A stretch of DNA of 64,000 nt from Melieria omissa (Eukaryota > Arthropoda > Insecta > Diptera > Ulidiidae). Shown in pieces: positions 20,661-34,345 of the stretch. A program made the position numbers and the translations under genes. The stretch is from the NCBI GenBank assembly GCA_963971225.1, contig OZ020268.1:36233848-36297847 (forward strand). The letters run 5' to 3'. The notes beneath the pieces are model-generated. The model saw only the letters and a list, made by a program, of their open reading frames with translations. It searched no databases and was not told the origin of the DNA. The stretch's first letter is position 1; each line of letters opens with the position of its first letter.

Positions 20661-22984
20661 TCGAGCGAAACAAACAAACCAAAAAAAATGTGTGCATGCA
20701 ACTTTGTGCAAAGTAAACAGCTGCTAAAAGTGCCAAAATTCGAGGGAACGTGCCGATAGAGCTTATTACATAAAGCAACGCCAAATGCCGCAGACGCTCT
20801 CACACCGGCAAAGTTGCAAACAAAAAGCACCAACTAAAGATCGCAGCAAACGCCAAAAAAATGCTCAAATTTTGTTTATGCATATTCTGCAGCACCATCA
20901 AAAAAAAAATATCACATAATAAAACACATAAAAAACCGAAATGGTGACGTTGAGCAAAGAAGGTAATTTCCAGCTGTTTTGTATTAAACTTGCTTTTCGG
21001 GGGGGGATGAATTTATTTTGTGTTTGTTGCGCGCTCAAAGCATTTTTGAACAAATTGTTGACATTATGCCGGCAACAGTCGACAACGACTCGAGCAAAGT
21101 CAATAAACTGTGTGTGGGCTAACGCTCGAAGGCGTTAATAGTCGACGAAGATGCGCGCGCTGCCAAAGTTGAAGCGCTCACATTTCGCCAGCTGCATTTT
21201 GATTTCAGTGCTTCTCCTTTTTTTTTGTTGATTGACAAAAACAGCCCTGATAGCATACAATGGCATTTTTTTTGCTAGCGCCACAAAAAGCCGCTTCATT
21301 AAAATGATAAACATCGCTAAACGAGTATGTGGTGCGCTCTGTCGATAGGCACACAAAAGGTTCGAGGCTTGTGACGAAAATTGTAGTGCGGCAACAATTT
21401 GCGAAAATTTTAATCGACTTGAACTGCAACGGACAGTGACAGCACAGCTGACTTTGGCTACAAAGCCTGCGGTAATGGTGAACAGAAACAGTAAATCAGA
21501 TTTGTAAGAGCGATATTGTGATTGTGGCATAAATCAAAATTCTATATGCGAGTGAAAGAGCAACTGAGCGACGCACAAAGGGATTATTTTGTTATTTTTT
21601 TTCAATAAAGAATGCAGAGAGTGCAATGACTTTTGCGCCAAGACTCGATTTGTTCTTTTATCGGTTTAAATTTATACTAAAAACTACAAGATATCAATTT
21701 AGATATCAAATGTGATATCGCTAAATCACTAAAAGCACTTTTGTCTAACTGGCCAGAGAAGAGAGTTTACAATCTTCTTCTTAAAGCACTCAGCTTTCAC
21801 ACAATAATTTGCGATTTTGCTGCACTCTTCACAGAATCAATCCTCAGCTTCTAATTACTACTATCCCATGATTTAGCAAAGCAAACAGAAGCAGCAGTCA
21901 GTTCGTATTCTAAACAGAGCTTCTCTTATTTCAAGCTGATACACTGCTTTGCTTCAAAAATGTCGATACCATATTTTTCTCTTCATCTAACTGACCTAAA
22001 TCGATACATTTTGTTTCCTTCAATTCTTTAATTATTCAAATAAAACAAAAAGAAAAAACAGAAAACCGGCTTGTGCAAAACAGTTGATGATTGATGACAT
22101 TGGCAGTCAAAGCAGTCAGGCAGAAGCGCCTCAAATCGGTAGCAGCACAAAGTTAAGGAGTGGCAATCAAAAGTTTAGTAAAAATACTCAAAAAAAAAAT
22201 ACGCGCACGAAATACAATAAACAGAACGTAGCAGCTGCAAAGCATTGCACCAGCCTACTGACGTCCATGAATTATGGCACAAAATGCTCGCGGCTTTGTT
22301 TACCTACAACCGCGTTGCAGTGGTGCAGCGCATGTTAAAAAAATCATCAAGCACGATTGGAAAGTGTAAATTGTGTCAAATCGAAATTGCAGCCATTTTT
22401 CGGGCACATATTGGACATGCAAAAGTAAAAAGGACTTGACGGACAAATTATTTTGTTTAGAGTTTATAAAAATGAGTTACTTATTTTAAAGGTTAAACCT
22501 TGAAAAATTACTTTTATGTGTCGAAAGTACTACTAGAGTACCATACAGTCCAGTATAACTCCTGAGTACCTTAGGAGTTGTACTGGTCTGGGTATCTGGC
22601 CAAAAGGTGCATAAAAGTTCTGGCACACAAATCAAAAAGAAGATACAGAATCCCCTAATAGGCACAAAATCGATGTTTTTATTCAGCAAAACTGACCTGA
22701 AATAGGATTCTTAAAACTTGGATACAAGACTGCTAATGGAAAAACATTGTGATAATTCTGTTGATTTAGAATATTTCTTAACTTTCACAAAACAAAAAAC
22801 TGTTGAATGGACTTTACTTGTAGGGAAGTAGGTCGTAGTGCCTGTCTCTATATGAGGCACACTTAAGCCTCTATATGGGCCTCTTGTGATACCAATATAT
22901 CCACCTATTTTAACTGTATATGCAGCACTGTTTTTTTAACATGGTTACAAAACATTTCATGGTTACAACATTTCAAACGGATTG
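20661..22984. other. Unannotated spacer
   Basis: No frame with recognisable similarity. Open frames near 21135-21530 (minus) and 22084-22439 (plus) have no motif I can name and are probably chance. Confidence 0.45.
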
Positions 22985-23205
22985 GTTGAGAAGGTGAAAG
23001 TGAACCTACAATTTAACCCAGAATCCGAACGGCGGTTTTTGACTATTTTCCTTTCACACTTGGAGATTGTGTCATTGCGTGCCAAGAACGCAAATGTCCG
23101 ATTCTTGACGAGTGTTTCACCAACACGAGCTGGGAATTGAACCTAGGGTCTCTGGTTTGAAAAGCCAACGTAATTCCTGCCGGGCTTCTTTCTTACGAAA
23201 CAATG
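22985..23205 (-). mobile_element. SINE-like relic with tRNA-type B box
   Basis: Contains CCGAACGGC near 23027 and, about 110 bp on, a minus-strand RNA polymerase III B box (complement of 23134-23142, fitting GWTCRANNC). A second, shorter copy of the CCGAACGGC part occurs at 60088-60232. The arrangement (tRNA-like head on the minus strand, unrelated body) fits an old tRNA-derived SINE. It is strongly diverged and no clear A box survives. Confidence 0.5.
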
Positions 23206-23269
23206 GACCTTACAACAGAAAAAGTCTAAATTTTCTCAAACAAAAACTCAGTTTTGATGGTAAGAAATG

Positions 23270-24130
23270 AGGCAAATGCCATTGAAAGTTTGAATTTAGA
23301 CCAGAACCATTAGTCCTATGGATACCGTAACGCTACTAGGAACTATTCAGTCTTGAAAAAAAACACAAAGTTTTAAGAAAATTACAACAAAACGCTGCAA
23401 ATGTAGCAGAATGATTGGATTCAGTATCTGAACAAATAATTCTACAATGAAGTTAACGAAACAAGAAAACACTAGAAACTATCCAGTCTTGACAGAAAGA
23501 CATTCAAAATTTATAGAAGAACACTGTCTTGATGGTGAGACCTGATGAAAGCTTCGCAGAATGGTGGGATTTAGTACTTAATTCTGCAATGAAGTTGACG
23601 AAACAATTAAAATTAAACAATAGTCTGTCCTGATTTTGTACACAGACCTACAAAGTTCAAAGGAAACGTAGTCTCGAATATGAGAACTAACGAAAACGTT
23701 GCAGAAAGATGGGATTCAGAACCTGAACACCTAATTCTGCCACGAAGTTACCGACACAAGGAAACATTGGAAGTGTCCAGCCTTCACAGAAAGACGTTTA
23801 AAATCGGTGAAACCGGTGAACCGGGACCGATGAAAATAACTCAGAATGGTAGAATTCAGTACCTGAAAACCTAACTCTGCAACAAAGTTGATTACACAAT
23901 GAAGCTTAAACAATAAATAGTCGGTTTTGGTGTGACATGCTGACCTACAAAGTTTCTAAGGAAACATAGTTTCGATGATGAGGATCGACCGAGCCACAGA
24001 AAGTTCTGATTCACTACATGATCCTAAAGTTCTTCTTTGATGGTAAGGGAACAATGGATTTGAATGACAACGAAGCAATGGTTCTATGTAGAAACTGTTC
24101 AGCTGAAAAAAAACAAAGCTTTAAATCACA
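23270..24130. repeat. Diverged tandem array, about 145-bp unit with dimeric order
   Basis: At least five related units follow each other, anchored at GCAGAATG-type starts near 23407, 23558, 23708 and 23842, with weaker units before and after. The spacing is about 140-150 bp. Units 1 and 3 share CCAG[TC]CTT.ACAGAAAGAC, while units 2 and 4 share ACCTACAAAGTT and AAGGAAAC.TAGT.TCGA, so the repeat has a higher-order period of about 285-290 bp. The short open frame at 23680-23874 lies inside the array and is not taken as a gene. Confidence 0.75.
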
Positions 24131-25850
24131 CTTTTCAATCAGTTTTCAATCAATTTTTCTGTTGATATCAATGTACAAAAAACTTACTTGGAAGCGTATA
24201 GAGTCAATGCGATGTTAGGTGAATAGTTTGCAGGTGATTGTTTCAGAAAATGTGAACTTGGCCATAGAGGCCCACAAAAAGTCGTACTCAAATTTCTTTG
24301 AGCTGCGAACAAAGCAAAGTGCAAGTAGACTGTGAGTGGTCCTATCGGATAAATCTTCCAGATTATCAGAAAAGAAGTTTTTAATATCCAAGAAAGTGCA
24401 GGAGAGGTGAAGTACGTTTTCTTCTTGTATCTCGTCCATGCAATTCGAGCAGAAATGGTTGGAAGACGGCTTTTTTCATGGAAATATATATTATGGTTCC
24501 TGTCTGAGCTATCTGTAATTTATTAAGTTTAGAAATGAAGTTCACAATTTTTTGCTTGTCCTTTTGTCCTTGATGTAACATCATATATCTATGTAGGCAA
24601 TGTCTTGTTAGAACACCGATGATAGTTTTTAGCTGGTTTCTCTTTAGCGAGAGAAATTCCCTGAAACAACAGAAGTTTAGAATCGGTCAAGTTTAATGTC
24701 CAATAAACCATTGTAATGGCTTTAGCTTCTTTTAACACTTTCAATACGACTTTTGGCCAGTGAAGATATTTATGTATAATTGAACTAAATTTGTTGTAAA
24801 TAAGTAAAAGAACATGTTTACACAATTTCAGATTTTTTTTTTATGCACAAAGAGCACGCTTACACTTCTGAACGTATACCAAGTATGAATTAGTTAGGTT
24901 ATGCTAACCAAAACACGTGTTGTAAAGTACTGACTACAGACTACTGTTTAGTCCCATCCCAGCACCTTAAAAGCGAATACTTTTCGCACCAGTAATTTTT
25001 GAACATTATCTGGGACTTATATATCCCCGCAGTATTGAAAGGGTTAAGTTAATTTTTTGTTAACAGCTCTAAAAGTAAGAGGAACTGATGAACAAAGAAA
25101 TCCCAAAGCCACATCTTGGCCCATGGGCTCAGTAAGATCTTGTCTGCTACAGTTCTCTGTTGGGCTCTCCTTGAATCCTGAAAGCTACCTCTCAGTTTAG
25201 TTCAAAGGCTTTCTGCAGCTAAGGGCCATCTTTCACATTACTAACAGCGCATCCAGAGCCCGTAGGGTGAATTAGGCTCTCCAGCAGACTTAAGGAGATA
25301 TGTAAAGCTTCTAGGAAAACATAAAGGACCTGCAGCAAATAGAAGTCAAATGCAGTAGCCAATCATATAAAACATGAACATGAACATAAAACATTACATT
25401 AAAAAATGTAAAACAATTATTTATAATGGAAACAATTTTCTTTACAAACAAATAACCAACTTAAACTTTTAACAAATTTTATTGTTGTTTTTGTTGTTTC
25501 TTAAAAATGCAATTACGTTAACCATTTCGTTTCATTGTAATAATTTGTATAATTTCTTTATGGATAATCTGCCGGCTTGACAATTTTTTTAACATTAAAG
25601 CAAAAAGCTGTCACAACAAAATGTTTTGTTAAAGTGCTTCGTAGAAGATTTCTGCTCCATCGATTTTGAAACGCACAAAACCAACGACAAGAACCGAACA
25701 CTAAAATTATGCTAATAAACAAAAAATTTGCACAACCATACAAAAATATATCAAAACCAAAGAAGAAGACATCACACAAAAAAAAAACCGCCACACAAAA
25801 TGTCTTCATACCTACGGCATTGAAAATATAAAAATAATGTAGAAAAAAAG
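24131..25850. other. Spacer, no gene recognised
   Basis: Short frames on both strands show no family motif. A GGG-TTAA junction at 25041-25047 resembles the right end of the TTAA MITEs elsewhere in the window, but no left end was found. Confidence 0.45.
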
Positions 25851-27840
25851 CAACAGGGAAAAAATGAAATTTACTACAACTCAGGCACCAAAAAGAAATA
25901 ATACCATGAGCAACAAAAATAACAACAGAGCATCATTACTCCAGCAAGTAAAAAATAATGCGACCCAACCAGCAAAATGCAAACACAAGCAGCCGAGAAG
26001 GATGAGGCGGCCGGGCGGCATAAAGAGCGATGGCAGCGGGCAGATAACAGCAAACGATGGCGAAATATAAAGGAATGCTATAGCTACAACAAAAACAACT
26101 ACACTAGTGGAAGTAGTAGCAACAACACGTAGCACAACTCGCATTACTGCAACAACAAGAAAAGGCCCAAAGAAAAAAAGAGTGCAGAAGGCGCATTGTG
26201 TTGTTGTAGTTGCTGCTGCTTCTGTCACAGTGTTGCTTTATCGAATCGGCATTCGAGTGAACGTCGGCAGCACAGCATGAAAATTGCCTGAATTCGGTAC
26301 AAATTTCAAACGAGCCGCCTTACGGGGCCACAAGCTGTGCGGCGCTAACTGGGGCGCGTCGATTGAACTGACACAGCATTGGGCACTGGAAGCATTCTTC
26401 GGCTGGCAGCATTCTCCATTGCCACTGTCGTTTGCCACAGCAGCAGCAGCACTTCAGGGCGCCACCACAACGGGCAACAAAGCAACGCACATTTACGCAC
26501 ACGCACACAGACGCACGTGCGTGAACACCACTCGCCTGTGGCAGTTCATACATAAAATGGCTCCGCTCGTCCCGCCGGCACACATCACAATCGATTTAGT
26601 GGCGTTCGATTGCTACAAAATGCCTCAAATGCTTCCGACAGCGAGGGCGTTGCGTTACCACGTTGGCGGTGCTGCCGCAACGTTTATTGAATACTGCAAG
26701 GATTCATGTAAACGCATGATACATCCGTGCATGTATGTGTGTGTGTTTGAGTGTAGGCACTTTTGCACTTGGACAGCGGCTGACAGACGGCGGAAGGCGA
26801 TTTTGTGCCGCCCAAAGAAAAACAAACACTCCGAACTGCGGGTCACAGCTGCAGCTTTTAAAATTTCAATTCATTTTCCATGTGCTCTGAAATGCACACA
26901 CATCCACTCACACACAGAATAACCGCCAATAAAATAGCAGCAAACTGTGAGGCACACAAACAGCCGCATTGCTGGGCTGGGTTCACCTATTGAACGAGTG
27001 GAGAGACATGTAGACAATTGGACACGCACGCGATATATTACAGTGCGATAGTCGCATGAAGTTTGTTGTTGTCACCGCTCAACACACAAAAGTGGCCAAT
27101 TAGATCTGTGAGTGTGTGTATTGCATCTACACAAATGTGAAATATTCAGACCAGCATTCGTTATTGCTTTGGTTCTCTTATGCTCAGCTCACAAAAACCT
27201 AGGTCCACGTCAGGACGAGGTATCACATACGAGTATGTAAGGACTGTTTCAGCTAAAATCGGGCAGCACTTCACAAAGCATAATTCAGTTATATAATGCA
27301 CGATCAGCTATTTCTAAGGTGAAAGTCTACGGAGAAGATACTTATTAAGAACAAAGTGGCTTGACTCTAGTACTACAGGTTTAGGTAATACAAGCTCCAT
27401 GTCCAAACATGCAATTCATACTCACGAAGCTAATATGATACGGCACAGGATTCCAAAGGGCTGTCAGTGGCGAATTCAATAAGATTCTGCTCAGAACAGC
27501 AGAAACAAAACAGATTACACCGTGCGACAGCATTTTTCACACTGGAAGAAATCCATATGGGCGTGAAACTAGAGACCAAACATAGTAATACTGCGGACTC
27601 AATTTTCATTTCTACATCTTTTGTCCTTTTAAAAGGACTTCAAAATTTTAAAGGGGATAAAAAATAAAAATAATACATATAACAAATACTTAATCTCGTT
27701 AGAATATGGCGATATGTATATCAAATGAAAGAGGAAAGGCTCAAGAATTTAAATAAAACAGATTTTTTATCTATTTGTAAAAAAGGATATGAAAAAGGTC
27801 CTTTGAAATGTTTAATCCTTTATATCCTTATATCCATAAG
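25851..27840. other. CAA/CAG-rich and CA-rich non-coding region
   Basis: Scattered AACAACA and CAG runs (25915-26230, 26440-26460) and CA/TG tracts (26490-26520, 26735-26750). Several long frames on opposite strands overlap and look compositional. The longest, 212 codons at 26284-26922, has no domain I recognise. Confidence 0.45.
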
Positions 27841-28032
27841 AGAAAACCGAAAATATTTTTATTCATAAAAAGTCACTAAAAAAAATCGCTGTACTTCCCT
27901 GTACTTGAGTCCTAAGGACTTTTGCGATGAATTAAAAAAGACGCTGCCCAGAAGAGTAGAAAAATGCTTCACATGAGAGGAAACCGAAAACATTTTGATT
28001 CAAAAAAAGTCACCTAAGAAAATCGCTGAGGG
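27841..28032 (+). repeat. Two-copy direct repeat, about 136-bp spacing
   Basis: The block AGAAAACCGAAAATATTTTT...AGTCACTAAAAAAAATCGCTG (27841-27890) recurs with changes at about 27976-28026. This is a diverged tandem duplication of unknown nature. Confidence 0.6.
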
Positions 28033-29560
28033 ATTCTCTGAGTAGTAGTTGAATGTCTGAATTGAATTGAATGAAAATAATTTGCAAACAAAAATTTGAC
28101 TAGATTTTAAATTTTAGAAAATCAGTTCAAAATTCTTGTGTTATCTAATATAGAATTTGTTATTATTCGATATCAGAAATGACTTAAATTAAATTAAAAA
28201 AAAAACACTTTATTTCAAGATTAGTGGATCGTAGTATCTTTCCTAAAGAAAGCAACATTAAACATCTTCTGTGTAAAACACATTGGGAATCATTGAATTA
28301 TAATTGAATTCAAGTCACCATAATTGAATGCATCCCACTTGAGACTCATAAACAAAACACTTGTCGCCGACTAATTAGGTCTTCTTCTTCAGTGCCTTTG
28401 TTTACAACGCAGAGCGATCATTCTTCGGTAATTTTGCTGGTAATTTGAGTTAGTAAACAAAAAGTTGAATACAATAATGGATCAGATTTCAGTTGCAAGA
28501 GAAACTTTTAGACTTAATTTAACTCAATTATCTCTTGACCTAACTTTTTAACTTAACGATTGTACGATTAGAAATAAAAACGCAACCAGCGTCAACAAAC
28601 TAAGGAACAGCAGAAAACCAAGTGCTGTAAACTTTTTTTAGTCAATTTTGAAGGAATGATTTTTTTAATGATTTTTCAAGGAATTTCTTCGTTATACTAA
28701 AATTGTTTTCCAAAATCGGAAGTGACAATTAACAATTTAAAACAATTTATTTCTTTCAAACAATTTCTTCGTTCTACTAAAGTTTTCAGCTTCATTTGAG
28801 AAACTCAACTTTTGTTCAAATTTTTTCTCACACTTATTGCCAAATTGACTTCCTCTTTCACCAATCCTTCTAGAATCAACACGCTTATCTACAGACGCAT
28901 TCCCTACACAAAAAATTTAAATTCCATATTCATTTACAGACTTCAAATGCTCGTTGTTGTTCTTCTTTAGTCAACAACATTCTGTCGTTGTGCCGACCTT
29001 AGTATTTGTTACCAAAACCGGAAGTGGCAGAGGCATACAACTTGGCGTTTGTTTTGTTTAACGGCCAACTCGAGTGTCCTTTGCCTTCAGCCGTCTGTCG
29101 CAGTCTGTGGTATTTGTTTTTGTTGTTATTTGCTAAACAAACCGAATTTATGGTTTCAATAAATTTTATACATTTTATTGATTAAATTAATTTTCGGGTA
29201 CGTTATTGCCGTCCGACCAAATGGGGAGTGAAGAGGGCAATCGTTATAAATATTCGGGGCTAACTTGCACTTGACCTCCTGTTTTGGGCAAAACCGTCTT
29301 CCTTTTTAATTGATTGCTTTAAGCAGTTTTTTTTTTGTCTTTTACAAATTCTGTTATTTAATTTAAACGGTAAATTTTGCAGTTGGAGATTTTTGTGAAC
29401 GTGGGGAGAACAAGGATATGTGAATTATTTATGGAGAATTTTGAACAAACCTATGTAGGTATATAACTTATAGATAGATAGATACTAAAGAGCGGCGCAA
29501 GCACTATAAAAATGACTTGCAAGCCATCGCTGTACTTTCAAATACTGTCGCTCTTCTTCA
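28033..29560. other. Spacer, no gene recognised
   Basis: AT-rich. A 20-bp motif (AATTTCTTCGTTATACTAAA) occurs at about 28682 and again with one change at about 28765. Nothing else was recognised. Confidence 0.45.
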
Positions 29561-29649
29561 CTTTCACTTCAAAACAAGCACTGCAGTGAAGAAAGCTTTT
29601 GATATTCATACAAATACTGCACGAAACGACAATAGAACTTCAAACACCT

Positions 29650-29803
29650 TGAAGTATAGAACAACACTGAAGTAGAACAACATTGAAGTAGAACAATACT
29701 GCAGTGGAACAACACTGAAGTAGAACAATACTGCAGTGGAACAACACGAAAGCAGAACAACACTGAAGTAGAACAAGACTGAAGTGAAGCACTGAAGTAG
29801 AAC
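29650..29803. repeat. 16-bp minisatellite
   Basis: About nine consecutive 16-bp units of the form AGAACAACACTGAAGT, with variants CATTGAAGT and TACTGCAGT. Sixteen is not a multiple of three, so overlapping minus-strand frames rich in FYFSVV and CSTSVL arise from all phases and are not genes. Confidence 0.9.
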
Positions 29804-29952
29804 ATTTTCAAGCATACGGTGTTTTGTTTTGCTCGATCGGAGTAGCTGATGTTTGTTTTTGGTATTTTGTATGGAATCTGGGCTGCATTACAACAACATT
29901 AATGTAAAAAAACATAGGTGTAAAACGTGTTTTTTCGATATTTATTCAAGTC

Positions 29953-30055
29953 TGTTGTACTCGGTGTGAAGTAAAAGTTCTGTTTCACTCGGTGTGAAGT
30001 AGAAGTTCTGTTTCACTCGGTGTGAAGTAGAAGTTCTGCTTCACTCGGTGTGCTT
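29953..30055. repeat. 28-bp minisatellite
   Basis: About three and a half units of TTCTG.TTCACTCGGTGTGAAGTAGAAG. The unit shares GAAGTAGAA with the 16-bp array 150 bp upstream, so the two arrays may have a common origin. Confidence 0.85.
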
Positions 30056-30269
30056 GCTGTGATTTACCGTTACTCAACCTCATTATAGCTTTCTGTTTTG
30101 ATGTTTTGCTTCACAACAGAACACAAGCACTGTCGCTGCTGTAGCAAAAAGGTTTTCCAATGATGCAGTGCTTGTTTTGTTGCAGAATAGAACTATTGAA
30201 CATTTGAATTCGCTCTTAACGCGACAATAAAGTACAGTGCTTGACAGTACTGTGCAGTAGTGAAGTGTG

Positions 30270-33200
30270 CCCAATAGAACCTTTTGTGCAGCTCTTTAAT
30301 AGATACGTAGCTTTCAAGTCTATTAGAATTCCATACCATACCATATTTCATATAAAGTTTAGTACTTAAAATATTGTTTTCCATAACAATGAATCCATAA
30401 GTATCGTAATTTCTTAAAATTACGTTTTACTTTGGTTCGATCGCTGACTGTATTTCATTTTAACAAATCGCCTATAAGTATGCAACCAAAAGTGCGTTAA
30501 TGAAGCGCTCATTACAGCAGCAAGAAAAGTCAGTCATTATTGTCAGCGCCGGTGTGAGTAATGACGACAACAAAGTGTGCACTCGCTCAAAAAACCGAAG
30601 CACCACACACACTCACACATCCAAACACACCCAAACAAACACAAACACGCGCACAGTCGAACGCATTCGCTCATCAATAAGCAAAATGCCGTAAATACAA
30701 AATGCTGTCCGGTATTTCGGCTCATTTCCACACAAAAACACACACATTGCATGCGCGCGAAATCACGTTAATCAACAAATTATAAATTGCCCATAGTAAC
30801 AAATGAGCAACTAAAGCACTGTCGCGCACATGTGGCGACTGGCTGCGGCACGCGGGGCAAAGACAATTTGCGCTCATTATAAAGTTTCCTTAATTTGCCA
30901 TGCAAAACTGTGTGTACGATCGCGTATGCGGCAACATCCGTTGAGTGTGTGTGTGTGTGCGTTTGTGCAACAATGGCCGCTGCATGTGGCACGAACGCGC
31001 GTGCACTGCACAGCCGCACGTTGCTGCAATAAAGCTGCCTTTTCGTACATTTCGAATTTTCCATGCTGCGCCATTATTGTCATTATTGCTGCTACTGCTG
31101 ATGCTGTCGCCGTTGTTGTCACTGTGCGTTAATGCTGTTGCCGCTGTGGTACTGTGTTGGTCAACAATGGCAGTGGCATTGTTGCCATCACGACTGCATG
31201 CTGCACGCTGCAAATGGCAATAACCAAATTTTCATTTTATTTCGCTTCATTTTATTTTATTGCATCGCCGGTTTTCTTTTTATTGCTCGTTGCTCGGGCC
31301 ACTCGAAAATTGGGCATATAAAATCACATTAACCCACATATTTTTGCCGTAATTTCCCTCAGGGGGCAACGCTGCTGCGGCACGCTTCTTGCATGTGCGG
31401 CCACGTTCGTCCGGCCATCGCCGCCGAGTGACTGATTGCGCGTTGCTGCAGCATTTGGTGGCGTGGCAAAGTAGCAGCAGCAATGTGCCGACAAGCGAAC
31501 TGCCAACATTTTGCTGCCGCTGACCTACATCACATTTGAGCTGCTAGACAGCGCATTTCGATGATATTAAATTGACTCTTTTTCAGTGTTTACAACGAGT
31601 GGCAACAACTCGAAGACAACACGTCCTATTGGCGATATAATTTGCTTGCAAAGTGACAAAGGCACAACAAGAGATTTTCAAAAATATTTTTCGAGACATT
31701 TTTGTTAAAAGTTGTCAACAAGATTGGGCAATAAAGACTTCGAGACAAATGAAGTTAATGAACTTCTCAGCTCATTCGATGTATGTATGGTTGAAGATTT
31801 AAGAAGAATCTCTTCGATGTGATTTCTTGTACATTTCTATTACACAGATGAACAACGAAAAGTCGTTTCTGGTTTTGACATCAGTTCTAAGGTAGTTAGG
31901 GGTCGCTTATTTCGAATCCGAAAACTGTATTTAAAAATTAGTTGGCTTTTTCGCAAAATAATGGGCGCGCACCTTTTTCGGATTTTCCTTGACTTGTTCC
32001 ATATTTTCGATTGCAATTTCAATTTTCATGTTCCCATAATGATGTGAGTGAATGACTAATTTCGACCCTGAGAATGCCAAGTTTTTAGACCAAGTATTAT
32101 ATTTTAAAACTAGTCAGACCCCTGCTTGAGCAAAATTTTGGCAAATTGCTCAATTGGAGCTCAATTCCATAGCCAAATATTCTCTCAAACAATCCTCAAC
32201 TTTAGTTTCAAACTCTTCCCTTCCATGCAATGCCGCAAGCGGCCCTAAACATTTAAACGGCCAACTGATTGTGTTTGTTCGACAATCCGCTGAAAATAGC
32301 AGCAACAAGAACACAGCAACAGCAACAGCAAATCGTATAAAAGTCTTTGTGCTTATTGAATATGCAAATGTGCAGTCCATAAAACTCCAGCAACAAACAA
32401 TAACAACAATAAAAACAACAGCAACTACAGGTTCTACTATCAACAACAGTGGCATAGAAATAACAATAACAACAGGCAGCACAACAACGACGTCAACAGC
32501 AGCAACGGAAACAATGCAAACCAGCAACAAAAACGACAACAAGCAAAGCCAACAGCAGCGACAACGCAAACACAAACAGCAACAACAAACACAAATACCG
32601 GCAGCATAAGCTAACCGTTAGGTGCGCGGCAACACAGCTGCATGGCAGCATGCGACACGGCCGCGAACACTTGCACGCATCCAAACACACACATACTCAC
32701 TCACACATGCAGCATTTGTCGCCTGACGCATTCAGGCGGCCGCTGATTTGAACGAATTCCACTTCCGCTTAGCCAGAGAGCGGATGTTACCCTCGTACAC
32801 ATGTACACACACACGCACGGACACATGGACACGTGCACATGCCGCACGTACGGCGGACATTATGCGCCACAGCAGCAGCGACAGCGATGCGATTGCTCGC
32901 CGCCTGCGTTGACAGCTGATGGCTGCGTTGACACTGGCCAACTCTGCTGTCCGGCGTGCACCTTACGCGCTGCTGTTGCTGCTGTTGTTGTTGTTTCTCT
33001 TGTTCTTGCTGTCTAATGTTTGTTGGCCATGTTGCACCGACTGCTTGAGTTGCCATCAGTCACCTGCCAGCAATCGCCGTCCGATTGCATCAACCGGCTG
33101 CAGACTATTTCTCACTGTTAACTGCTGCCAGCCGCAGTTGTCTGCTCCTCACTAGTCCCTGCTGCCCACTCCCTGCCAGCGGCGTACATTCAAATTTCCA

Positions 33201-33640
33201 GCTTAGTGCAACAATAAAGTTGATTTTGATTGTTTTCCTGCTCAGCCCGGCTCAGTCGCTGTGCTGGACGCCGTGTGTTGCATGCTGCTTGTGATCCACG
33301 TATCACATGCCACATGCCACACGTTGCTGGTCAGATTTCAACGATACACAGTTGCGTCAAAAACCAGAAGAATCACAAGAAATACAGAGAATTTGAGAAT
33401 GACAAAATCTGCATTGTGCCGCGGCAAACGGGGAGAGAGTGAATAGAATACAAAATGGTTTAAATTTGCTGAAGATGCCGCGGCAGAAACAGTAAGAAAC
33501 CACTGCAACTGCTCAGCAAATGATATCTGCAATTTGCAAGGCGCTACAAAAGGTTTTGTTGGTTGTAACAAAAATTTAACTTGTGTTCGTTGTGTTGTTG
33601 TAAAAGTATAACTTAATTAATGTATATCTGTAGTTCGAAA
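30270..33640. other. Microsatellite-rich non-coding region
   Basis: Holds CA/GT tracts (30600-30650, 30940-30965, 32795-32830) and a long CAA/CAG-rich segment (32285-32605) that yields Thr/Asn/Gln-rich frames. Many overlapping frames on both strands have low-complexity composition. Enhancers or untranslated exons of a host gene are possible but not visible as such. Confidence 0.45.
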
Positions 33641-34030
33641 AACACAGCAATCTTCAAGTGTTATTAGAATTTGAAAAAGTAAGTGCTTTGCGAGCCTCTT
33701 CATGATTCAGTTAGATAAGCCACTGATTTAAATCCTGTAGGTACACATTTGGGAACGCCAAGGTGTGTGTGAAACTGTCTTAGTGCTACTTTGACTCATA
33801 ATTGGAACGAAGTTAAATCAACTAAACTAGACGATGATTGGGTATTGGAAATTTAACTAGTTTTTCCTTATTGATTCCAATTCATTCCATTGCAAGGAAA
33901 AGGAATTAGGCTTAGGGATAAGGCTCTTTATTGCCTTTGCGTTCGTTGAACTTCAGTGATCCCATACCATACTACAGCTCTTGTTATCTTCTAGTGAACT
34001 TAAAGTCACTACACGCTAGGCAATCACTTC

Positions 34031-34345
34031 TTGTTCCGTTGTAGTCAGTCTAATAGTGGGTCTATTGATTGCTCACATCTCTTAGCAATAAAAGCCTTTA
34101 ATGTCCCTAAACAGTGTCTGCGGAGGGTGGATACCTTTTATTTAGATGTCTCTAGGACGAATTATGCTAGAAATGCACCTCTATCTAGGGCCCTTTCGGA
34201 GTTAAACAATGTTACCAATATTGATGTCTCACTTCCGAAAGGCTGTTTGTTAAATAGTTTAAGTAACTTGTAGTTTGTAATTATTTATATTTCCTATAGT
34301 CCGTAAGGACATTTGTTAATTGGCTAAATAAATAAATAAATAAAC
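34031..34345 (+). pseudogene. 3' end of a jockey-like LINE ORF2
   Basis: The frame 34031-34273 matches the C-terminal signature of jockey-type RT proteins: HLLAIKAFNVPKQCLR, then RTNYARNAPLSR and a closing IDVSLPKGCLLNSLSNL. A short 3' untranslated region follows, ending in GGCTAAATAAATAAATAAAT (34322-34345), an (AAAT)n tail that such elements often have. Everything upstream of about 34000 is missing or unrecognisable, so this is a short 5'-truncated copy. Confidence 0.7.

Noticed and set aside
25036..25050. Right end of a third TTAA MITE (GGGTTAA)
   Set aside because: No matching left end or inverted repeat was found upstream.
26284..26922. 212-codon plus-strand frame
   Set aside because: No recognisable domain, ends in CA-repeat-derived sequence, and has competing frames on the other strand.
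29650..30055. Possible CRISPR-like regular repeats
   Set aside because: Repeats are directly adjacent without unique spacers; these are minisatellites in an insect genome.
32154..32609. 151-codon Thr/Asn/Gln-rich frame
   Set aside because: Derived from CAA/CAG microsatellites; no folded domain and an opposite-strand frame of similar length.
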